Shown piece after piece: positions 31,804 through 41,118 of a DNA stretch of 64,000 nt. The first letter of the stretch is position 1. Each line of letters opens with the position of its first letter. The position numbers were made by a program, and so were the translations under genes. The stretch is taken from assembly GCA_963849095.1 (NCBI GenBank), contig CAWKGA010000003.1, forward strand, positions 124,001 through 188,000, read 5' to 3'. The notes under the pieces are model-generated. The model saw nothing but the letters and a program-made list of their open reading frames with translations. It had not been told where the DNA came from and did not search any database. This DNA is from JASHUC01 sp963849095 (GTDB lineage: Bacteria > Pseudomonadota > Gammaproteobacteria > Steroidobacterales > Steroidobacteraceae).

Positions 31804-33591
31804 TCAGCCAAACGTGAACGAGAACGCTTGCACGCCCGGGTCCAGGAACTCGATCGTGAACGTGTGGTCCCGAACCCCCTGATTCTGGCGGATGAGCTGG
31901 TAGAGGCGCACCTGGCGCACCACTCCTTCCCCCTGGGCGTCCGTATCCACTCCGTGGTCTTCGCCGGGCGCCGCGCCGTCGAGCGACACCGTGAACCGGA
32001 TGGGCTTCCCGTCGGCCGCGGGGCCGAGGACGAGGTGCAGGTCGCGGGCATGGAAGCGGAAGACGATGCGCCCCGGAGCCTCATCGAGCACGGCCTTCTC
32101 GCTCTGCACGGTCCAGCGGCCGGCGAGGCCCCACTGATTGAGCGCAAGCGTCGCCGGCACGCTGTAGGTCGCCGGCTGGTCCTTCGCGACGATTTGCGGC
32201 GATGCGAAGCTCTCGGCCTTCTCGTAGCCGATGTAGGTCTCCGGAGAACGGATCTCATCGATATCGGCCGCCGCTTCGGCGCCCGTGCCCTTGTCGGAGA
32301 CGTATCCGCCCGGCACATTTCGATTGCCGGCGTCCGCGAGCAGCTGCTGGATCAGGCGCTCGGATGCGTCGTAGTCGCCCTCGCCGAATTCGTGCCCGCG
32401 AATGTGCCCCGTCGAATCGATGAAGTAGTCCGCCGGCCAGCAATTATTCTGAAACGCCTCCCAGATCGCGTAGTCGCTGTCCACCGCGACGGGGTAGGTG
32501 ATGTTGAGACGCCGCACGGCGCTGCGGACGTTGTCGAGGCTCTTCTCGAAAGCGAACTCGGGCGTGTGCACGCCGATCACCACCAAACCGTGATCCTGGT
32601 ACTTCTGCGCCCAGGCGCGCACGTACGGGAGAGACCGCAGGCAGTTGATGCAGGAGTAGGTCCAGAAATCGACCAGCACGACTTTCCCGCGCAAGCCCTC
32701 GGTCGTGAGCGGAGGGCTGTTGATCCACGCGACCGCGCCGGTGAGCGGCGGGAAGACACCCTCGTCGGGCAGATTGCCGGAGCTCGGCCCACTGCCGGGC
32801 GCCGTCGATTGCGCGGCGGCCGCCGCCCTCGCCATCATCGATCCCGAGCCCTTCATGGCCGACGGCGGACGGAACTCGTCGATCAGCGCCTGCTCCATGC
32901 GCGAGGTGTTCGCGAGCGACCATTGCGTCAACACTTGCGTATCGAGTCCCAGCGCGATGACGGCCACCGAGGCGAGGACGGCGACACCAAGGCCGCGCCG
33001 CACCCACTCGCCGGCCCCGAGCGATCTCTTGAGCAACGCGTACACCCGCCCACCGATCAGCAGCGCGATCGCGAGCGAGGTAGCGGCGCCGGCGGCATAG
33101 CTCCCGAGCAGCAGCGCGGTCCGCGCGCTCGGCCCCTGCAGCGCCGCGCCGGTCAGAATCAATCCGAGGACGGGCCCCGCACACGGTGCCCAGAGAAACC
33201 CGCTCGCCACACCGATGACGAACGACCCGGCGACCGTCCCTTCCGTTCCACCGCGTGCATCGACTCGCGCCGTCAGGCGGTTGCCGAGGCCGACCAGAGG
33301 CCGCATCGCATACTCGGCGAGCGCCGGCCACAGCAGCATCACGCCGAGCGCGGCGAGCAGGACCATGGCAGCGATCCGGCCATACTCGTTGGCCTGCACG
33401 ATCCAGCCTCCTCCGACGCTCACGAGCATGGCGAGGCCCGCGAACGTGACCGCCAATCCGGCGAGGAGGGGCAGGACGCTGCGCGTGAAAGGCTGTCCGG
33501 CGCGCGAGAACACGAAGGGCAGGATCGGCAGGACGCAGGGACTCAAGAGAGTCAGCACGCCGGCCAGGTACGATAGAGCGAGAAGAGTCAT
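31804..33591 (-). CDS. dipZ: DipZ: CcdA-thioredoxin fusion, periplasmic thiol-electron supplier
   Basis: A 595-residue fusion. Residues 1-215 form a CcdA/DsbD-like membrane domain with C19 (SPCVLP) and C137 (APCAGP). Residues 275-420 form a TlpA-like thioredoxin domain with C314-I-N-C317. The C-terminus is a carbohydrate-binding-like beta domain, as in mycobacterial DipZ. It should move electrons from cytoplasmic thioredoxin to periplasmic partners. It lies between msrB and msrA, so these are the likely clients. The ATG is placed before TLLALSYLAGV because the upstream extension lacks membrane character. Confidence 0.88.
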   Translation of the reverse strand: MTLLALSYLAGVLTLLSPCVLPILPFVFSRAGQPFTRSVLPLLAGLAVTFAGLAMLVSVGGGWIVQANEYGRIAAMVLLAALGVMLLWPALAEYAMRPLVGLGNRLTARVDARGGTEGTVAGSFVIGVASGFLWAPCAGPVLGLILTGAALQGPSARTALLLGSYAAGAATSLAIALLIGGRVYALLKRSLGAGEWVRRGLGVAVLASVAVIALGLDTQVLTQWSLANTSRMEQALIDEFRPPSAMKGSGSMMARAAAAAQSTAPGSGPSSGNLPDEGVFPPLTGAVAWINSPPLTTEGLRGKVVLVDFWTYSCINCLRSLPYVRAWAQKYQDHGLVVIGVHTPEFAFEKSLDNVRSAVRRLNITYPVAVDSDYAIWEAFQNNCWPADYFIDSTGHIRGHEFGEGDYDASERLIQQLLADAGNRNVPGGYVSDKGTGAEAAADIDEIRSPETYIGYEKAESFASPQIVAKDQPATYSVPATLALNQWGLAGRWTVQSEKAVLDEAPGRIVFRFHARDLHLVLGPAADGKPIRFTVSLDGAAPGEDHGVDTDAQGEGVVRQVRLYQLIRQNQGVRDHTFTIEFLDPGVQAFSFTFG

Positions 33592-33690
33592 GCGGTCCTC
33601 GAGAGCCTGCGACGGCCGTAGGGAAGAGCGGGCGCGAACGGCTTGCGGACATCCGCAGCCGCGGGATCTCACTCCGTGGAGTGCGGCCGG

Positions 33691-34287
33691 CTACGTGGCG
33701 CGCGGCACGAAGCGCAGCGCGCCGGAGTTCATGCAGTAACGCAATCCCGTGGGCGGCGGCCCATCATCGAATACGTGGCCCAGGTGAGCGTCGCAACGGC
33801 GGCAGGATACTGCGGTGCGCACCATGCCGTAACTGCGGTCCGTACTCTCCACGACGTTATACTTCGAGATCGGCTGCCAGAAGCTCGGCCAGCCCGTTCC
33901 GGACTCGAACTTGGTGCGCGAATCGAACAGCGCCGTGTCGCAGCAGATGCAGCGATAAAGCCCATCCGCGTGATTGTTCCAGAGCGCGCCGCTGAAGGGA
34001 CGCTCCGTGTCCGCGTGGCGGGTGATCGCGAACGACTCGGCCGACAGCTGCTGCTGCCACTGCGCGTCGGTCTTCCGAGCCACCTGGGAGAGCGCAACCC
34101 CCTCGCTCCGTCCGGCGGCAGAGAAGCTCTCGATCATCACACGGGAGGCGGACTCCGCCACCACGCGCGCCCGGACGCTGCGGTAGAGGAAGCTCGCGCC
34201 GAGCGACAGGACGCCCCCGCGCAGCAGGTCGCGCCTGGAGTACGGGGACCCGGGTCTGCGATGGCCGCGCATGCTGGAATGGCTCAT
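33691..34287 (-). CDS. msrB: Tat-exported peptide-methionine (R)-S-oxide reductase MsrB
   Basis: A 198-residue MsrB. The leader carries S-R-R-D-L-L-R-G-G, a twin-arginine motif. Zinc cysteines are in YRCICC and CRRCDAHLGH, the catalytic Cys in GLRYCMNSGAL, and GTGWPSFW is the family signature. It reduces the R-epimer of methionine sulfoxide in the periplasm. It is the first gene of msrB-dipZ-msrA. A palindrome (34321-34342) lies 34 bp upstream. Start chosen so that the Tat motif is at residue 18. Confidence 0.92.
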   Translation of the reverse strand: MSHSSMRGHRRPGSPYSRRDLLRGGVLSLGASFLYRSVRARVVAESASRVMIESFSAAGRSEGVALSQVARKTDAQWQQQLSAESFAITRHADTERPFSGALWNNHADGLYRCICCDTALFDSRTKFESGTGWPSFWQPISKYNVVESTDRSYGMVRTAVSCRRCDAHLGHVFDDGPPPTGLRYCMNSGALRFVPRAT

Positions 34288-34320
34288 GGTGTACGCACCT
34301 GCTCCATCTTCCGGAAAGCC

Positions 34321-34342
34321 ACTATATCTTTGATGATACAAC
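34321..34342. promoter_or_regulatory. AT-rich dyad, site proximal to msrB
   Basis: ACTATAT and ATACAAC arms at the same spacing as the palindrome at 7989-8010. TATAT-N8-ATACA forms an imperfect dyad upstream of msrB. It is one of two such sites in the 163-bp msrB/34451 divergent region. Confidence 0.35.
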
Positions 34343-34412
34343 GGGCGGAGGCGCACTTCTATCCAGGCTCGAGCTCCATTCACTTCGCGCTGGCATTGGT
34401 GGACCGCGGTAC

Positions 34413-34434
34413 GCTATATTCCAAGATATATAAC
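34413..34434. promoter_or_regulatory. AT-rich dyad, site proximal to gene at 34451
   Basis: GCTATAT and ATATAAC arms (TATAT-N8-ATATA). It matches the reverse complement of the 7989 palindrome at 17 of 22 positions and lies 17 bp upstream of the 34451 start codon. Likely bound by the same regulator. Confidence 0.4.
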
Positions 34435-34450
34435 GTCAGCGGGAGCGTCC

Positions 34451-34870
34451 ATGGCGTACCTCGTGAAGCACATCGATGCGGCGGCGCTCACCACCTTCGA
34501 GGTGGATCCCGATGGCGCGCACGTGCATTTCCACGTCCGCGATCACGAGGGCTCGCCGGCCGAGCTGGTGCTGCCGGCGGCGTGCCTCGGCGAGCTGCTC
34601 ATGACGCTGCCGCGCGTGATGCGGGACGCCCTGCGCAACAGCAGCGGCAACGATTCCCTGCGCATCGTCTATCCGCTCGAGCGCTACAAGATCGAGCTCG
34701 CCGAGCCGAGCCGCACGGGCGCCCCGCAGTTCATCCTGACGCTCGCCTCGGGAGGCTTCGCCGTGTCGTTCGCGTCCTCCGCGGACGCTCTGGCGGACAT
34801 CGCGCGCTCCATCTTTGGCGATGTCGCCATCTGCCCTGAGGCCGAGCATCGTCCAGCCAGGCTGTCGTAG
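34451..34870 (+). CDS. conserved-looking small protein of unknown function
   Basis: I do not recognise this 139-residue protein. It has no signal peptide or membrane segment and a mixed alpha/beta composition, with H-V-H-F-H-V near residue 30 and F-A-V-S-F-A-S-S near 105. The ATG is preceded by GGGAG. It is divergent from the msrB operon and shares a palindrome-bearing region, so it may be co-regulated with oxidative repair. Function is not inferable. Confidence 0.55.
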   Translation: MAYLVKHIDAAALTTFEVDPDGAHVHFHVRDHEGSPAELVLPAACLGELLMTLPRVMRDALRNSSGNDSLRIVYPLERYKIELAEPSRTGAPQFILTLASGGFAVSFASSADALADIARSIFGDVAICPEAEHRPARLS

Positions 34871-34948
34871 CCTCCGGGGAAGTATCATCGCGACAGGTTC
34901 CGGCTCGAGGCATCCCGCCACGTGCCGCACGATTTGGGGGAGAGAACG

Positions 34949-36718
34949 ATGAGAACGATCATTCGAGGCTTGGCCGTCGCGCTCGCGACGGTCGTGTGCT
35001 TGCCACATGCCTGGGCCGGCGATGCCAACGCGGGACGGACTTTCTTCCGGCAGCAGTGCGCGCTCTGCCACAGCGCCCAGCCTGGAGACAACGGCGGCGC
35101 GCAGGGCCCGAATCTCGATGGAGTCTTCGGCCGCCGCGCGGCTAGCAATGGGAATTTCAGCTACACGCATGCGCTGCGCGGCTCGGGTTTGACGTGGGAC
35201 GCGGCGACGCTCGATCGGTTTCTCTCGTCGCCCACGACGGTCGTGCCGGGCACCGCCATGGTCATCCCGGTTCCGAGCGAGACCGACCGGGGCAACCTCA
35301 TCACCTACTTCCAGGAGGTGAAGGCGGGAACGTTCAAGGCCGCCGCTCCGCCCGGCTTCGGGCCACCGCCGGGAATGCGGCCCCCCGTGGCCGCCGCCAA
35401 GCCGACGGGCACACCGGACTGGAAGAAGGACTTCCCGGGCCGCGTGCACCGGGTCGATGTCGCGAAACTGCCGGCGCCGTACGCGAGCCCCGCGGCGTAC
35501 AACTTCCCGAAACTGATCCCGAGGCCGGCCGGCGCCAAGCTCAGAATGCCTCCGGGCTTCAAGATTGAGACGTACACGACCGACGTGCAGGCGCCGCGGG
35601 AGATGAAGCTCGCGCCGAACGGAGACATTTTTCTCTCCGAGACACAGATGGGCCGCGTGGTCGTCCTGCGCCCGTCCGCCGACGGCACCCGGCCGGCGAC
35701 GATCGAGACGTTCGCGCAAGGGTTGAACCTGCCGAACGGCCTCGCCTTCTATCCGAGCGGGTCCCATCCGAAGTGGCTCTATGTCGCGGAGACCAATCGC
35801 GTGGTGCGCTACGCCTACACCGTCGGGCAGGAGCAGGCGGTGAGCGTCCCGGAGATCGTCGTGCCCCAGCTCTCGCCGGTGGCCGGCGGCGGCCACTTCA
35901 CTCGGGACATCGTGTTCTCTCCGGATGGCCGGCGCATGTTCGTCTCGGTCGGCTCGCAGTCCAACGTGCCGGAGGACCTCCCGAAGAAGACGCCCGAGGA
36001 GATTCAATCCTGGGAGGCCGAGCATGGCCTCGGCACCGCGTGGGGCAACGAGACGAATCGCGCCAACGTGCTGGTGTTCGAGGTGGGCTCCCATCGACCG
36101 GGGAAAGTCTTCGCGAGCGGCATCCGCAACTGCGTGACCCTCACGATCCAGCCAGGAACGGGAGATCTCTGGTGCACGACGAACGAGCGTGACTTGCTGG
36201 GCGACGACTTGGTCCCCGACTACTCGACGCGCGTGCGGGAAGGGCAGTTCTACGGCTGGCCGTGGTACTACATGGGCAACAACCAGGACCCGCGCTTCAA
36301 GGGCCAGCGGCCGGACCTCCTCGGCAAGGTGTCCGTGCCGGACGTGCCGTATCTATCCCATTCCGCATCGCTCAGCCTCATCTTCTACACCGCCAGCTCC
36401 GGACCCTCCGCCTTTCCGAGGCAGTACGTGGGACAGGGATTGGCGGTGTTCCACGGGTCCTGGAACCGCTCCCTGCGCACGGGCCACAAGATCGTGCGCG
36501 TGCGGTTGAAGCACGGCGTGCCCACCGGCGAGTACGACGACTTCCTCGTCGGATTCATCGCCGACAACGGCGACGCCTGGGGCCGTCCCGTCGATTTGGT
36601 CGAGCTGCAGGACGGCTCGCTGCTCCTGAGCGACGACGGCGCCAATCTCATCTATCGCATCTCTTATTCGCGTCCGGGGCAGCTCGCCGAGGCGCGGGGA
36701 ACGAAGCACGAGGAATGA
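34949..36718 (+). CDS. exported cytochrome c-PQQ sugar dehydrogenase fusion (sorbosone dehydrogenase-like)
   Basis: A 589-residue fusion with a signal peptide (1-23). Its class-I cytochrome c domain has C37-A-L-C-H41 and a later Met in G-T-A-M-V-I-P. A beta-propeller of the soluble PQQ glucose/L-sorbosone dehydrogenase type follows from about residue 190 (motifs P-N-G-L-A-F, G-x-R-N, G-W-P-W-Y). The cytochrome can accept electrons from the PQQ site within one chain. The substrate is an aldose or aldehyde; which one is not clear. GGGGGAG precedes the ATG. A separate SMP-30-like propeller gene follows 7 bp later. Confidence 0.85.
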   Translation: MRTIIRGLAVALATVVCLPHAWAGDANAGRTFFRQQCALCHSAQPGDNGGAQGPNLDGVFGRRAASNGNFSYTHALRGSGLTWDAATLDRFLSSPTTVVPGTAMVIPVPSETDRGNLITYFQEVKAGTFKAAAPPGFGPPPGMRPPVAAAKPTGTPDWKKDFPGRVHRVDVAKLPAPYASPAAYNFPKLIPRPAGAKLRMPPGFKIETYTTDVQAPREMKLAPNGDIFLSETQMGRVVVLRPSADGTRPATIETFAQGLNLPNGLAFYPSGSHPKWLYVAETNRVVRYAYTVGQEQAVSVPEIVVPQLSPVAGGGHFTRDIVFSPDGRRMFVSVGSQSNVPEDLPKKTPEEIQSWEAEHGLGTAWGNETNRANVLVFEVGSHRPGKVFASGIRNCVTLTIQPGTGDLWCTTNERDLLGDDLVPDYSTRVREGQFYGWPWYYMGNNQDPRFKGQRPDLLGKVSVPDVPYLSHSASLSLIFYTASSGPSAFPRQYVGQGLAVFHGSWNRSLRTGHKIVRVRLKHGVPTGEYDDFLVGFIADNGDAWGRPVDLVELQDGSLLLSDDGANLIYRISYSRPGQLAEARGTKHEE

Positions 36719-36725
36719 AATCAAG

Positions 36726-37682
36726 ATGCTCCGGAACACGAACTCCGCATCTCGTCGCGCCCGTCCGGCACCACGCGCATGCCGGACGCATGGCGCGCGG
36801 CGCGCGCCCGTCTGGGCGCTCTCCGCCGCCTTGGCGGTGTCGGCGGCGCAGGCGGCCCCGCCTGCCCACATCACCGTCCAGGGCGAGCGGATCTTTCCCG
36901 AAAGCCTCACCTCCACGTCCGACGGCACGGTGATCATCGGAAGCATCGGCCAGCACGCGATCTATCGAGCGCCGCCCGGATCCTCACTCGCCGTGCAGTG
37001 GATCAAGCCTGCCACGGACGGCATACAGAGCATCCTCGGCGTTCTCTCCGACGATGCCTCGGACACTCTGTGGGCGTGCTCCAACTCCATTGGGCCTCCC
37101 CAGCAGGGGTCGCCGCCGCCGCGCGCCATGCTCTATACCTTCGATCTCAAGACCGGCGCGCCGAAGGGTCACTATCCGTTTCCGGCCCAGGGCTCGTTGT
37201 GCAACGACATCTCCATCGGACCGGACGGCACCGCGTACGCGACGGACACCACCAACATGGAGGTGGTCCGGTTGAAGAAAGGCGCCGCGCAGCTCGACGA
37301 GTGGGTCGGTAACGGCGCCTTCGGGCCCCGCAGTGGCGCGGTGGACGGCCTCGTCGTGCTCGACGGGCGCGTGATCGTGGGCACGCTCGATCAGCCTCTC
37401 GCCCGCCCAGACGGTATTCGACGCTTCGGCCAGAACGGTCTCCTGCTCGCAGAGGGAGGAAGCGGCGGACGCCTCTCGCGCGTGATGCTGAACGGCAATA
37501 CGGGAACCGAGACGGTGCTCAAGCAGGGTTTCCCCGACGGCCCAGTGGCCGTCACCGTCGTGGGAACGACGGCCTACCTGCTCGAAGGCCAACTGGCGAG
37601 TTTCATGCACCGCGGCCCACCGGATCCAGCCGCGAAACCGAAGCCCTTCCGCGCCACTGCGATAGAGGTCGGCAGCCCTTGA
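36726..37682 (+). CDS. secreted beta-propeller protein (SMP-30/gluconolactonase-like)
   Basis: A 318-residue protein with an Arg-rich leader and hydrophobic core (about 1-43, ending A-Q-A-A). The mature part reads as a six-bladed propeller of the SMP-30/YncE superfamily: I-x-P-E-S-L-T-x-x-x-D-G, N-D-I-S-I-G-P-D-G-T-A-Y-A-T-D and D-G-P-V-A-V-T. Some relatives are lactonases, and the upstream PQQ dehydrogenase would produce a lactone, so a coupled lactone hydrolysis is plausible but inferred. The metal ligands of gluconolactonases are only partly visible. Confidence 0.75.
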   Translation: MLRNTNSASRRARPAPRACRTHGARRAPVWALSAALAVSAAQAAPPAHITVQGERIFPESLTSTSDGTVIIGSIGQHAIYRAPPGSSLAVQWIKPATDGIQSILGVLSDDASDTLWACSNSIGPPQQGSPPPRAMLYTFDLKTGAPKGHYPFPAQGSLCNDISIGPDGTAYATDTTNMEVVRLKKGAAQLDEWVGNGAFGPRSGAVDGLVVLDGRVIVGTLDQPLARPDGIRRFGQNGLLLAEGGSGGRLSRVMLNGNTGTETVLKQGFPDGPVAVTVVGTTAYLLEGQLASFMHRGPPDPAAKPKPFRATAIEVGSP

Positions 37683-37713
37683 GCGGAGTCGGCGCACCGT
37701 CAACAATGCAGGG

Positions 37714-38427
37714 ATGGCATCGAAACTCGCGGTAGCGATCCGCCACGTCGATTTCGAGGATTGCGGCACGCTCGCCGAGGTGCTGCGGGATCGCGACTTC
37801 ACCATCCGGTACGTCAACGTCGGTCGCGCCGACCTGCGCGCCGTCGATCCGATCGCCCCGGAACTGCTGATCGGCCTCGGCGCACCCGTGGGGGTGTACG
37901 ACACCCAGCTCTACCCGTGGATCGCGGACGAGTTGAGAATCTTCGAGCGGCGTCTCGCCGCCGCCAAGCCCACTCTGGGATTCTGCCTGGGCGCGCAGAT
38001 GCTCGCGCACGCGCTCGGCGCACGAGTGTATCCCGGACCGGTCAAGGAGCTCGGCTGGAAGCCGCTGCGGCTCACGCCGGAGGGTGAGCTCTCGGCCGTC
38101 GCGTCGCTCGGCGGGAAGCTCACCTCGATGCTGCACTGGCATGGCGACACGTTCGATCTGCCGCCGGGCGCGCGATTGCTAGCTTCGACTGCAGAGGTTC
38201 CGCATCAGATCTACGACTGGGGCGAGTGCGTGCTCGCCTTTCAGTGCCACCCGGAAGTCCGTGCCGCGGACATCGAGTCCTGGCTCATCGGCCATGCTTG
38301 CGAGATCGCTTCCACCTCGGGCGTCGGTGTCGAGCAGCTGCGGCGCGACACCGCGAAGCACGGACCTGCTCTGGCGCGGCACGCGCGCCTGACGTTCGAG
38401 AGCTGGCTCACGTCCGTCGGGCTCTAG
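37714..38427 (+). CDS. class I glutamine amidotransferase-like protein (YfeJ/GMP synthase-like)
   Basis: A 237-residue GATase1 domain with nucleophile C91 in GFCLGAQ and catalytic His in FQCHPEV (near 173), matching the stand-alone YfeJ type. Such enzymes hydrolyse glutamine or modify small peptides and are often annotated GMP synthase-like without that role. No ATP-pyrophosphatase domain is present, so it is not GuaA. Cytoplasmic, no leader. Its own ribosome site lies in GCAGGG before the ATG. Confidence 0.85.
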   Translation: MASKLAVAIRHVDFEDCGTLAEVLRDRDFTIRYVNVGRADLRAVDPIAPELLIGLGAPVGVYDTQLYPWIADELRIFERRLAAAKPTLGFCLGAQMLAHALGARVYPGPVKELGWKPLRLTPEGELSAVASLGGKLTSMLHWHGDTFDLPPGARLLASTAEVPHQIYDWGECVLAFQCHPEVRAADIESWLIGHACEIASTSGVGVEQLRRDTAKHGPALARHARLTFESWLTSVGL

Positions 38428-38533
38428 GCGCCGGCGCCGCGCGGCGCCAGCCGCAGCTTCGATCGCGAGGCTGAGCGCCCGCGCACCGTCGAGCGACGAA
38501 AGTCCGTGATACCATCGACTTTCGACCCTCTCG

Positions 38534-40186
38534 ATGAGAGCCCGAACTCTGACTGTCTCCTTACGAGGAATGGTGCTGCTCGGCGCGGGCGCGCTCGCGG
38601 CCTGCAGTAGCGGCGCGCCAGACTCCGTGGTGACGCCCATACGGGTCGGCACTCGACTCGCCGCCGAGCAGACCGTCAATCGCGCATTAGATTCAATGCC
38701 CCTATCGCTTGATCCCTCGCTCGCGACCGATGAGCCTTCGTGGGACGTGATCGACGATCTCTTCGAAGGCCTCACCACACTCGACGTCGATGGCCATGCC
38801 GTCCCCGGCGTCGCGAGCTCCTGGCAGGTGAGCGCGGACGGCAAGACCTGGGTCTTTCATCTGAGGCCCAATGCGCGCTGGTCCAACGGCGATCCGGTGA
38901 CGGCGGCGGACTTCGTCTACGCCTGGCGGCGGGAGGTTGACCCCAAGACCGGCGCCGAGAACTCCCAGACGCTCGCGCCGATCGTCAACGCCATGCCGAT
39001 CGCGACCGCCAAGGCAGCGGTCGACAGCCTCGGTGTTACTGCGGTCGATGCGCACACGCTGCGCGTCTCCCTCAACGCCCCGACGCCCTATCTCCTATCC
39101 CTGCTCGCGAACCCCTACTTGCAGCCCCTGCCTCGCGCGACGATCGAGCGCTACGGCGAGGGCTGGACGCGGCCTGGACACCTGGTGGACAACGGGCCGT
39201 TCGTGCTCACCGGGCTCGTCATCGGTGACCGCATCACGCTCACGAGGAATCCGTTCTACTGGGATGCCGCGACCGTACACTTGACCCGCGTCACGTTCTA
39301 TCCACTCGACGACGCGCAGGCGCAGGTCAATCGCTTCCTGGCGGGCGACGTTCAGTACACCGACAGATTCACCACGTCCCAGTACCCGTGGCTCAAGTCG
39401 CGGCTAGGCGATCAGGTACGGACCGGACTTTTTTTCGCGACGATGGCGCTCGGCTTCAACATGACGAAGCCCCCGTTCGCGGGCAACCGCGATCTACGGC
39501 TCGCCCTCACGATGGCTGTCGACCGGAAAATCCTCGCCGAGAAGCTCCTCCAGGGTATGACCGCTCCGGCCTACTCGCTGATGCCGCCGCTACCCGGCTA
39601 CATCGTGCAGGTGCCTGCGTGGGTGTCCTGGGGCGCCGAGCGGCGCCATGCCGAAGCGCGGCGACTGTACGCCGCGGCCGGGTACTCGGCCGCGCATCCG
39701 CTGCGCGTGGAGCTCGATTATCCGACAGACCCCGCGCGCCGGGACCTCTTCGATGCGCTCGCTGCGATGTGGCGCGTCAACCTGGGCGCGGACGTGGAGC
39801 CCTACAATGAGGAGTTCCGCGTGCTGCTGCAGGAGGACGCGCTCCACAAAACCCGCTTTTTCTGGGACGCCTGGGTCGGTGACTATCCGGACCCGTTCAC
39901 GTTCCTGCAGACCTTTCAGACGGGCTATGACCAGAACAGCGGCGAGTACTCGAATCCCATCTACGATGCGTTGCTCGACCAGGCGAGGCGACAACCGAAT
40001 GTCACGTTGCGCTACCACTACTTCGAAAGGGCCGAGGCTCTGCTCAACCAGGATGCGCCCTACGTGCCGTTCCTCTACTACCCGGCGGAGCACCTGATCA
40101 AGCCCTACCTGAAAGGCGTGCAGTTGAACATCGAGGACCGGAACCTCTCACGCTACATGTACGTGCTGGAGCACGAAGGCCGCTGA
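38534..40186 (+). CDS. oppA: oligopeptide ABC transporter substrate-binding lipoprotein OppA
   Basis: A 550-residue periplasmic-binding lipoprotein. The lipobox is L-A-A-C24, and the chain has the family motifs L-D-P-S-L-A-T-D-E-P and D-P-F-T-F-L-Q-T. It should bind oligopeptides and deliver them to the OppBC permease. It appears intact, unlike the oppB, oppC and oppD genes that follow. Five bases separate it from oppB. TonB- or LpxA-type alternatives are excluded by the SBP_bac_5 layout. Confidence 0.92.
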   Translation: MRARTLTVSLRGMVLLGAGALAACSSGAPDSVVTPIRVGTRLAAEQTVNRALDSMPLSLDPSLATDEPSWDVIDDLFEGLTTLDVDGHAVPGVASSWQVSADGKTWVFHLRPNARWSNGDPVTAADFVYAWRREVDPKTGAENSQTLAPIVNAMPIATAKAAVDSLGVTAVDAHTLRVSLNAPTPYLLSLLANPYLQPLPRATIERYGEGWTRPGHLVDNGPFVLTGLVIGDRITLTRNPFYWDAATVHLTRVTFYPLDDAQAQVNRFLAGDVQYTDRFTTSQYPWLKSRLGDQVRTGLFFATMALGFNMTKPPFAGNRDLRLALTMAVDRKILAEKLLQGMTAPAYSLMPPLPGYIVQVPAWVSWGAERRHAEARRLYAAAGYSAAHPLRVELDYPTDPARRDLFDALAAMWRVNLGADVEPYNEEFRVLLQEDALHKTRFFWDAWVGDYPDPFTFLQTFQTGYDQNSGEYSNPIYDALLDQARRQPNVTLRYHYFERAEALLNQDAPYVPFLYYPAEHLIKPYLKGVQLNIEDRNLSRYMYVLEHEGR

Positions 40187-40190
40187 AGTC

Positions 40191-41118
40191 ATGATGCGCT
40201 ATCTCACCCAGCGCCTGCTCACGGCCGTTCCGACGCTCCTCATCATCGCGACGCTCGCCTTCGCCCTGCTCCATGCGACACCGGGGGGACCGTTCGACTC
40301 GGCGAAGCGCATTCCTCCGGAGATCGAGCGCAGCATCGAGGCCCAGTACCACCTCGACGAGCCGCTCTGGCGCCAGTACCTGCGCTACATGGGCAACCTC
40401 GCGCGCGGGGACCTCGGGCCCTCGTACCAGTACCGCGACACCTCGGTCAACGAGCTGATCCGACAAGGCTTGCCGGTCGATGCGACGATCGGGACGTGCG
40501 CGCTGCTCCTGGCGCTTCTCATCGGTACCCTATTCGGCCTCATCGCCGCCCTGCGGCGCGATACGACGTGGGACTACGTGCCCATGCTGTTCGCATCGCT
40601 CGGCATCGCGTTGCCCGTGTTCGTCGTCGGGCCGCTGCTGATCCTCGTGTTCGCCGTGACACTGCACTGGCTCCCGAGCGGAGACTGGCGTTCGGGATCT
40701 GTCCGCTATCTGATGCTGCCCGTCATCGCGCTCGCCTTGCCCTACATGGCGTACATGGCGCGCATGGTGCGAGGCGCCGCCCTCGAGGTGCTGACGAGCC
40801 CCTTCATCCGCACGGCACGCGCCAAGGGACTGCCGCTGCGCACGGTGATCCTGCGCCACGCGCTGCGGCCGATCCTCACTCCCGCTCGTGTCCTTCCTCG
40901 GCCCGGCCTTCGCGGGCGTGCTCACGGGCTCGATCATCATCGAGTCCGTGTTCGGTCTGCCCGGCATCGGGCGCTACTTCCTCACCGGAGCGATCAATCG
41001 CGATTACACCCTGGTGATTGGCATCACCGTGCTCTATGGCGCGCTGATCATCGTCTTCAACCTGCTCGCCGATCTCTGCTATGCATGGATCGATCCCCGA
41101 GTGCGATTGGGCTCGTGA
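40191..41118 (+). pseudogene. oppB: oppB permease gene with one frameshift
   Basis: The first about 230 residues are intact DppB/OppB permease: L-H-A-T-P-G-G-P-F-D, the E-A-A-like L-E-V-L-T-S-P-F-I-R-T-A-R-A-K-G. At about 40883 the frame changes. The remaining C-terminus (S-F-L-G-P-A-F-A-G-V-L-T-G-S-I-I-I-E-S-V-F-G) continues in another frame to 41118. One extra base in ACTCCCGCTC explains it. The protein as read would lose the last two helices. See the finding on the indel cluster; a base-calling or assembly error is possible. Confidence 0.8.
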
